From Hafnia alvei (GTDB lineage Bacteria > Pseudomonadota > Gammaproteobacteria > Enterobacterales > Enterobacteriaceae), in assembly GCF_900095695.1 (NCBI RefSeq), contig NZ_FMIQ01000046.1:1-64000 (forward strand): a stretch of 64,000 nucleotides of DNA, written 5' to 3'. Below the pieces are notes generated by a model. The model was not told the origin of the DNA and did not search any database. It saw nothing but the letters and a program-made list of their open reading frames with translations. The translations under genes and the position numbers were made by a program. This document shows, piece by piece, positions 58,994 through 64,000 of the stretch. Position 1 is the stretch's first letter. The number at the start of each line of letters is the position of its first letter.

Positions 58994-60511
58994 CTACTTT
59001 CTGTTACGTGATAGCAAATGCTCTAAATGATACTGCTTAATTTTATTGAGCACTGTGGTATGGGATAGCCCGATTTGGCCTGCGACTTTTCTGGCAGAAC
59101 CTAATGAAACTAGATGTTTTCTAATAATCTCGTACTCTTGCTTTTCAATCATAGCCTTAATGCTATCATCGTGAGTATGCATTTCTAGATTATTATTTTG
59201 TGGCAACGGAATATCGATATCAGCAATCTCTTGTTTATCTGCTAATAGCATAGTTCTGAGTAGGATATTCTTTAATTCACGAACATTCCCAGGCCATGAG
59301 TACGCGGTTAGCGTCGCGAGAGCGCTAGGTAGCAGAGTGAGCTTTTTATCCAATTCTAGGCTGTATTTTTGGAAAAAATAGCTGACTAGTGGAAGGATAT
59401 CTTCTTTACGATCTCTAAGTGGAGGGATGACGATAGGCAGGATATTTACACGATAATAGAGATCTTCACGAAACTGCTTCTGTTCAATCAGATGCTCTAG
59501 ATTTTGGTTGGTGGCAACAATCACTCTCACATTAACATGCTGTGTTTTGAGTCCTCCTACGCGTTTAATCATTCCGTCTTGCAACACTCGCAGGAGCTTA
59601 CTTTGAAGGGAAAGTGAAAGCTCACCAAATTCATCAAGAAAAACAGTGCCGTGATTGGCACTTTCAAACAGACCCATTTTCCCGCCTTTAAGTGCACCGC
59701 TAAAAGCGCCATATTCATAGCCAAACAGTTCACTTTCAACTAAAGATTCGGGGATCGCAGCGCAGTTTATGGCTTCAAATGCATTATTGCGTCGTTCACT
59801 GGAATCGTGAATAGATCGCGCAATCAGCTCCTTACCTGTCCCCGTTTCGCCGCGAATGAGGACGGTGTATTTGCTTTGCGCTATTTTGCGTGCTGCGGCT
59901 AAGCAGTCAGCCATAATGGGGCTTGCGTAAATGAGCTCATCGAAATCAGAAGATAGTTTTTTACTCTTGGGCTTGTGTGTCAGCGATGCATTCTTGGCTT
60001 TGCCAAGAATGATATTGGCACCAGTAATTTTGTTGTTATGCAAAATGGGGCGGATAGTGCAGCTAATAAATGCCCCTGTTATCTTGTTTCCAATTTCTTT
60101 AGTGCTGACTTTACCACAGCGAAAATCCTTAACTTCCTCCCAGTCAATAAGTGTAGATATATTCCTACCAATCACTTCGTGGCGTAAGAGGTTGAATGTT
60201 GCCTCTGCGCTAGGGCTAAAGTCATTAATGACGCCATAATTTGAAATAACGATATGGGCATAGTTGGACAGTGATAATACAGTGGATTCGTCTTTAGCCG
60301 GGTAAATACTCAAAATATCATTATTAACCAGAAGGTTGCCTAAAAGAAACTGAAGTTTTTTTTCCGAGGGAATGCTAAAACGAATAAAAATTTCACAAGA
60401 TGATACGTGCAAAGTATCAATATAAATATCCATGTTGCTGAACTCACTAATTACATCAGCAATCATGGCAGTGCGATCGATAGTTTTTATATTCCATCCA
60501 ACGGTAAGCAT
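58994..60511 (-). CDS. TyrR-like sigma-54-type activator (ACT-PAS-AAA-HTH)
   Basis: This 505-residue regulator has an N-terminal ACT-like domain (about 1-75), a PAS domain (about 85-180), an AAA+ domain (about 205-430) and a C-terminal TyrR-type HTH (SARKVAGQIGLSHTTVLNKIKQY, about 470-495). Walker A is GETGTGKE, Walker B is GTVFLDEFGE, and the sigma-54 loop is GAFSGA, a near-match to GAFTGA that TyrR itself lacks. The frame opens six codons earlier with TTG; ATG 60511 is preferred. It lies downstream of the permease and lyase genes, and a sigma-54 promoter precedes the lyase gene. Confidence 0.88.
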   Translation of the reverse strand: MLTVGWNIKTIDRTAMIADVISEFSNMDIYIDTLHVSSCEIFIRFSIPSEKKLQFLLGNLLVNNDILSIYPAKDESTVLSLSNYAHIVISNYGVINDFSPSAEATFNLLRHEVIGRNISTLIDWEEVKDFRCGKVSTKEIGNKITGAFISCTIRPILHNNKITGANIILGKAKNASLTHKPKSKKLSSDFDELIYASPIMADCLAAARKIAQSKYTVLIRGETGTGKELIARSIHDSSERRNNAFEAINCAAIPESLVESELFGYEYGAFSGALKGGKMGLFESANHGTVFLDEFGELSLSLQSKLLRVLQDGMIKRVGGLKTQHVNVRVIVATNQNLEHLIEQKQFREDLYYRVNILPIVIPPLRDRKEDILPLVSYFFQKYSLELDKKLTLLPSALATLTAYSWPGNVRELKNILLRTMLLADKQEIADIDIPLPQNNNLEMHTHDDSIKAMIEKQEYEIIRKHLVSLGSARKVAGQIGLSHTTVLNKIKQYHLEHLLSRNRK

Positions 60512-60646
60512 GATAACCACCAGAGTCAAATGTATGGCGACTATGGTAGCAATGTTTGTTCGTTGGGCAATTGCAGATTGTCCGGCGAGTGATTTGGTAC
60601 CCGCCGGACATCACAATACTGAGAGATTTTTGGAATGGACTAACCG

Positions 60647-61930
60647 CTATTCAAAAAATTTAAGGAACGGTGATATGACCAGCAAAATGCCAAACGCCAA
60701 CACACACCAGGTTTGCACTCCTTTGAATTTATGTAGTTTTTTGACTTTATAGACAAGATAGCATGGGATTAAGCATGATACGATACCGTAAAGTGGGCTG
60801 CCGATATGGAAAAATATCACCACAGAGAACCCGAGAGAAACCCAAGCAAACAATAGAAGGACGATAAAGACGTAAACACCAAGCCCAAGCGCTTTATGGT
60901 TGATCCTATCTTCTGGAATGAAGCGCTGAATAATATTAACTAAAATGCCTTTAACCGCTTCTTGAAAACCTAGATAGATACCCAAAAAAGCCGTTAATAC
61001 TGCAAAAATGTTGAGCAGCGTAGTCATAACGTGGACGAGTGTTCCAGGGATAACTTTTGCAGCCATGGCAAGAGCAGAAATATTTAGGTTAAAGGCTTCT
61101 ACGGCTTGCTCGTGGCTCATTGAGAAGGTAAAGGAGAATGAAAAAAATATAATTATACTAATGAGGATAATATAGGAAATCCGATGCACACGGATTGCTT
61201 TATAGGTGGCTAGCTGCTTATCTTCCTCTCTTTTTCTATAGGCAATGTTCATAGGGTTTAAGATCTGTACGAAGACAGCAGAGAAGAAAGCAAAGGGCGC
61301 CGTTAATAACACATCACGACAGAAAACACCCATTTCAGGAAATGCCGTAATATTGTTTAAATCCCAGTGGGGGATCATGACTAAGCCGAGCAAAATAATA
61401 ATGCCAACTTTGATGACAACCATTGGCCCTGATATTTTAAACAGCAGGCGTTCACCTCGGGAAGCAATGAACACTAACACCATAAAAACGATGAGTTTAT
61501 AAACTGCGGAGTCAGACAGAATCTGGTCTGTTACCCCAAACGTTTTTAAATATGACGCACTATCGTAAATCACTGAAATAGAATAGATAAACATGCCGTG
61601 GACCAGCATGATGAAATAGATGATCCCTAGCGCGATCCCCCAGTTTTTACCAAGATACTGGGTAATAATGTTGGAGTAGTCTTCACAGATATCGCTCTCA
61701 GAGAGCGTTTTCATATAAAGATTCTGTAGCATGTAGGTCGCTGGATAGGCGATTAAAAATGCGACAATAAATACCCAAATACCTTTCAGACCAATTTGTA
61801 CAGGTACTAACACGGTTCCTGCCCCAATAGCCATGCCGATGCACAGCAATATCCAGCCAATATCATAAGCTGTAAGGGGGATGCTTTTGTATTGCCGCTT
61901 TGTTTCACTTAAGGAAGCAATGGTCGACAT
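60647..61930 (-). CDS. HAAAP-family amino-acid permease
   Basis: This 427-residue transporter of the hydroxy/aromatic amino acid permease family (YhaO/YhjV/SdaC-like) has about 11 helices. The N-terminal [28 protein letters not shown] (about 20-48) is the family signature. Placed between the methionine gamma-lyase and its likely regulator, it may import methionine or another substrate of the lyase; the exact substrate is inference. ATG 61930 has GGAGTAACTC upstream. It is 164 bases after the lyase gene. Confidence 0.85.
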   Translation of the reverse strand: MSTIASLSETKRQYKSIPLTAYDIGWILLCIGMAIGAGTVLVPVQIGLKGIWVFIVAFLIAYPATYMLQNLYMKTLSESDICEDYSNIITQYLGKNWGIALGIIYFIMLVHGMFIYSISVIYDSASYLKTFGVTDQILSDSAVYKLIVFMVLVFIASRGERLLFKISGPMVVIKVGIIILLGLVMIPHWDLNNITAFPEMGVFCRDVLLTAPFAFFSAVFVQILNPMNIAYRKREEDKQLATYKAIRVHRISYIILISIIIFFSFSFTFSMSHEQAVEAFNLNISALAMAAKVIPGTLVHVMTTLLNIFAVLTAFLGIYLGFQEAVKGILVNIIQRFIPEDRINHKALGLGVYVFIVLLLFAWVSLGFSVVIFFHIGSPLYGIVSCLIPCYLVYKVKKLHKFKGVQTWCVLAFGILLVISPFLKFFE

Positions 61931-62094
61931 GAGTTACTCCTGTCTGAATAATCGAGAGAGTCAAAATTGCAGCCGGTGCCTATCTGTTTTATATGCGCGC
62001 ACTCGACTGTTTCCTCTTAGGAAAGCCACTGCATGATGATAGCTTTGCCTATGGTGTTGATGCAGTGGCCAATAAGAGGATAAATTATCGAAGG

Positions 62095-63288
62095 TTAATA
62101 AATCGCCTTATTGAAAGCTTGCTCGAGGTCAGCGATGATATCTTCAGGATCTTCAAGCCCTACAGATATTCTTATGAGCCCATCGGTAATACCGGCTTTC
62201 ATTCTTTCCTCTGGTAACATAGGTGAATGCGTCATGGACGCAGGGTGCTGAATTAATGTTTCAGTATCGCCAAGGCTGACAGCAAGCAGGCAAAGTTCAA
62301 CGGAGTCCATCACAGTTTGCCCAGCTTCAACGCCCCCTTTAATTTCGAAGCTAATCACAGCGCCAAAATTCGACATCTGTTTTTTGCCTAATTCATAGTT
62401 TGGGTGATCTGGCAGGCCGGGATAATAAACCTTTGTGACAGCTGAATGCGAGGATAAAAACTTCGCCACCTGCATGGCATTTTGACAATGGCGCTCCATG
62501 CGGACGGCCAATGTTTTCAATCCACGCAGCGTAAGCCACGCATTGAAAGGGCTGATACAGCCACCCGTTATATCTTTAACGCCGACAAAACGCGCTTGAT
62601 TGATGAATTCTTGGTCACCAACGATAACGCCGCCGATCACATCGCCGTGCCCATTAATGTATTTAGTCACGCTGTGAACCACGATATCAGCACCAAATTT
62701 AAGTGGATTCTGGCAATAAGGTGACATGAACGTATTATCGACAACTAATAATGCATCGTTGACGTGAGCCAGATTGGCACTTTGTTCGATATCAATAATG
62801 GACAACGTAGGGTTAGCTGGAGTTTCAATATAAATTACTTTGGTATTTGGCTTTATTGCTGCTTTGATATTCTCAATGTTGGCTGCATCGACGAAAGTAA
62901 CCTCTATCCCGAATTTAGGCATGCTGTGTGACAATAATGCATGGGTACAGCCATATATTGCCTCAGAAGCTACAATATGATCGCCTTGCCCGCACAGCGT
63001 TAACAGCGTTGATGAAATAGCAGCCATTCCTGATGCAGTGGCAAGCGCCGCTTCACCTGCCTCTAGTACGGCAATTTTTTCTTCGAGCGCGGTTTGTGTC
63101 GGATTTCCGAGGCGTGTGTAGATATATCCCGGCTCTTCGAGGGCAAACCTAGCCGCTCCTTGCTTAGCATTCTCGAATACGAATGTAGAAGTCTGAAAAA
63201 TAGGTGTGGCTAGCGCACCGGTTGTTGCGTCTGGATGCTGTCCTGCATGGATGATTTTAGTGTTATAGCCTTTATCGTGCAGTTTCAT
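62095..63288 (-). CDS. megL: Methionine gamma-lyase
   Basis: This PLP enzyme breaks methionine into methanethiol, 2-oxobutyrate and ammonia. From ATG 63288 ([16 protein letters not shown]) it has 397 residues. The PLP lysine is in [12 protein letters not shown] (about 208-219), phosphate-binding GMAAI at about 88-92, and the Cys in YGCTHAL (about 114-120) sits where the methionine gamma-lyase Cys116 lies, unlike cystathionine gamma-synthase. A sigma-54 promoter lies 43 bases upstream. It heads the operon-like series lyase-permease-regulator. Confidence 0.93.
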   Translation of the reverse strand: MKLHDKGYNTKIIHAGQHPDATTGALATPIFQTSTFVFENAKQGAARFALEEPGYIYTRLGNPTQTALEEKIAVLEAGEAALATASGMAAISSTLLTLCGQGDHIVASEAIYGCTHALLSHSMPKFGIEVTFVDAANIENIKAAIKPNTKVIYIETPANPTLSIIDIEQSANLAHVNDALLVVDNTFMSPYCQNPLKFGADIVVHSVTKYINGHGDVIGGVIVGDQEFINQARFVGVKDITGGCISPFNAWLTLRGLKTLAVRMERHCQNAMQVAKFLSSHSAVTKVYYPGLPDHPNYELGKKQMSNFGAVISFEIKGGVEAGQTVMDSVELCLLAVSLGDTETLIQHPASMTHSPMLPEERMKAGITDGLIRISVGLEDPEDIIADLEQAFNKAIY

Positions 63289-63330
63289 ACTTCGTTGCCT
63301 CATTAGGTTAGGTATTGTCCTAATGGATAT

Positions 63331-63347
63331 AGCAAGGTCTGTGCCAG
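63331..63347 (-). promoter_or_regulatory. Sigma-54 promoter of megL
   Basis: On the minus strand CTGGCACAGACCTTGCT fits the consensus TGGCAC-N5-TTGCW: the GG and GC dinucleotides are exactly 10 bases apart. The predicted start of transcription is about 63320, giving a leader of around 30 bases. This fits the neighbouring activator with a GAFSGA loop. Confidence 0.75.
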
Positions 63348-63534
63348 AGTTTAATTTATTGAAATATATGATTTTTATTTTATTTATTTCTACGGTGTCA
63401 ACTTTATCTCCAAAAAATGGAAATATTACTTACGGCATAAAAATTAAGTTTAAATACTAAAATTAAGTTAAAGAATAAATAAACTTCCGAATTAATTTTT
63501 ACTCGTTGGGTAATGATGTTTTTAAATGAAGTGG

Positions 63535-63554
63535 CTTTTTAAATTTTTAAAAAG
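63535..63554 (-). promoter_or_regulatory. Possible activator site upstream of megL
   Basis: CTTTTTAAA and TTTAAAAAG are exact inverted repeats with two bases between, about 215 bases upstream of the predicted start of megL. Distance and symmetry suit an enhancer site of a sigma-54 activator, but the A/T composition makes chance possible. The rest of 63348-63740 is AT-rich with no gene. Confidence 0.3.
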
Positions 63555-63745
63555 GATAAACCATTAAAGATTGTTTTTATTATAGGAAGTGATTTTTCTG
63601 CGGGAGATTGCTGCAAAGTATATTGGGAGTTTTTTTTATGCATAAATATAAGGCTGATATTTTAATGCATTTTCATATGGCTATTATTTTGATGATAGTG
63701 CGATACAATATCACCACGACACCTTGCACAGAGAAAAGATCAGTT

Positions 63746-64000
63746 ATGAATGAAGAATATAATCAGTTCAATCAGCCTGTAGGGCGTAGCTTACCTCATT
63801 GGCACGGATGTGAAGTGCCAGCCCAGTCTGTGCTTAACGGGCAGTATTGTCGGTTAGAAAGGATATCCGCTGCCCATGGCGATGATCTGTTTGATGCTTA
63901 TCAATTGCCTGGCTCAGAGAAGGATTGGACGTATCTTCCTGCTGGGCCATTTAAGAATAGAGAGGACTTCGATCGGCACTTCAATACACTCTTAGCTTCT
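63746..64000 (+). CDS. GNAT-family acetyltransferase, partial (runs off window)
   Basis: ATG 63746 opens a frame that continues to the window end (85 codons). The translation has SLPHWHGCEVPAQSVLNG, LERISAAHGDDLFDAYQL and WTYLPAGPFKNREDF, typical of the N-terminal part of RimJ/RimL-like GNAT acetyltransferases that modify small molecules or protein N-termini. The acetyl-CoA site lies beyond the window. The ribosome site is weak. Confidence 0.75.
   Translation, partial: MNEEYNQFNQPVGRSLPHWHGCEVPAQSVLNGQYCRLERISAAHGDDLFDAYQLPGSEKDWTYLPAGPFKNREDFDRHFNTLLAS

Noticed and set aside
61945..61985. Possible sigma-54 promoter before the HAAAP permease gene (GGCACCGGCTGC)
   Set aside because: GG and GC are 8 bases apart; sigma-54 promoters need 10.

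Overview
The window is chromosomal DNA of an enterobacterium. The pyrG-eno pair, the ybbN(cnoX)-ybbO-tesA-ybbA-ybbP block and the purEK-lpxH-ppiB-cysS-ybcJ-folD-argU block are all recognisable from E. coli, but they are joined differently: dnaTC and two GGDEF genes sit around purEK, and there is a hut locus and a methionine gamma-lyase locus. I infer Hafnia or a close relative, from memory of gene content only; no search was run.

Layout. 1-3.6 kb: pyrG and eno. 3.6-6.6 kb: a YdcH-like protein and a three-gene polar amino-acid ABC transporter whose upstream region carries ArgR-box-like sequences. 6.6-11.5 kb: histidine utilisation (hutU-hutH-permease) under a HutC-like operator. 11.7-13.6 kb: an AT-rich cassette of three poorly known genes. 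13.9-19.4 kb: cnoX, ybbO, tesA, ybbA, ybbP. 19.5-24.6 kb: two paralogous membrane diguanylate cyclase genes flanking purEK; the first is frameshifted. 24.8-32.0 kb: dnaTC, lpxH, ppiB, cysS, ybcJ, an aldehyde dehydrogenase and folD.

A tRNA-Arg(TCT) at 32.25 kb is the attachment site of a genomic island of about 21.7 kb (32.3-53.99 kb). It carries a P4-type integrase, a zinc-ribbon/glycine-zipper protein, a possible 27-residue amphipathic peptide, an exported protein with a membrane partner, a Kiwa-like pair (kwaA broken by an in-frame stop), a type I restriction-modification operon with an extra half-size S gene, a divergent HTH regulator, an IS630 remnant, and a CP4-57-like accessory block (AlpA, YfjJ-like, a ribbon-helix-helix protein, DUF932, ArdB, RadC-like, YeeT, CbeA/CbtA, DUF4942). 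The antitoxin cbeA is frameshifted in a G run while the toxin cbtA is intact. Just right of the island lies the decayed left end of a second related island: an integrase fragment followed by a zinc-ribbon fragment, in the same order as in the intact one.

54.7-64 kb is chromosomal again: a YidX-like lipoprotein, YiaA, the YqiK/YqiJ flotillin pair, then a methionine gamma-lyase gene with an amino-acid permease and a TyrR-like regulator. The lyase gene has a well-formed sigma-54 promoter and the regulator has a near-consensus GAFTGA loop, so the three probably form one regulated catabolic unit. A GNAT acetyltransferase gene runs off the right edge.

The best candidates for something new are the 11.7-13.6 kb cassette, the short peptide gene at 34.6 kb, the exported/membrane pair at 34.7-36.1 kb, and the lyase regulatory unit. 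The damaged defence and toxin genes suggest an island that is partly decaying.
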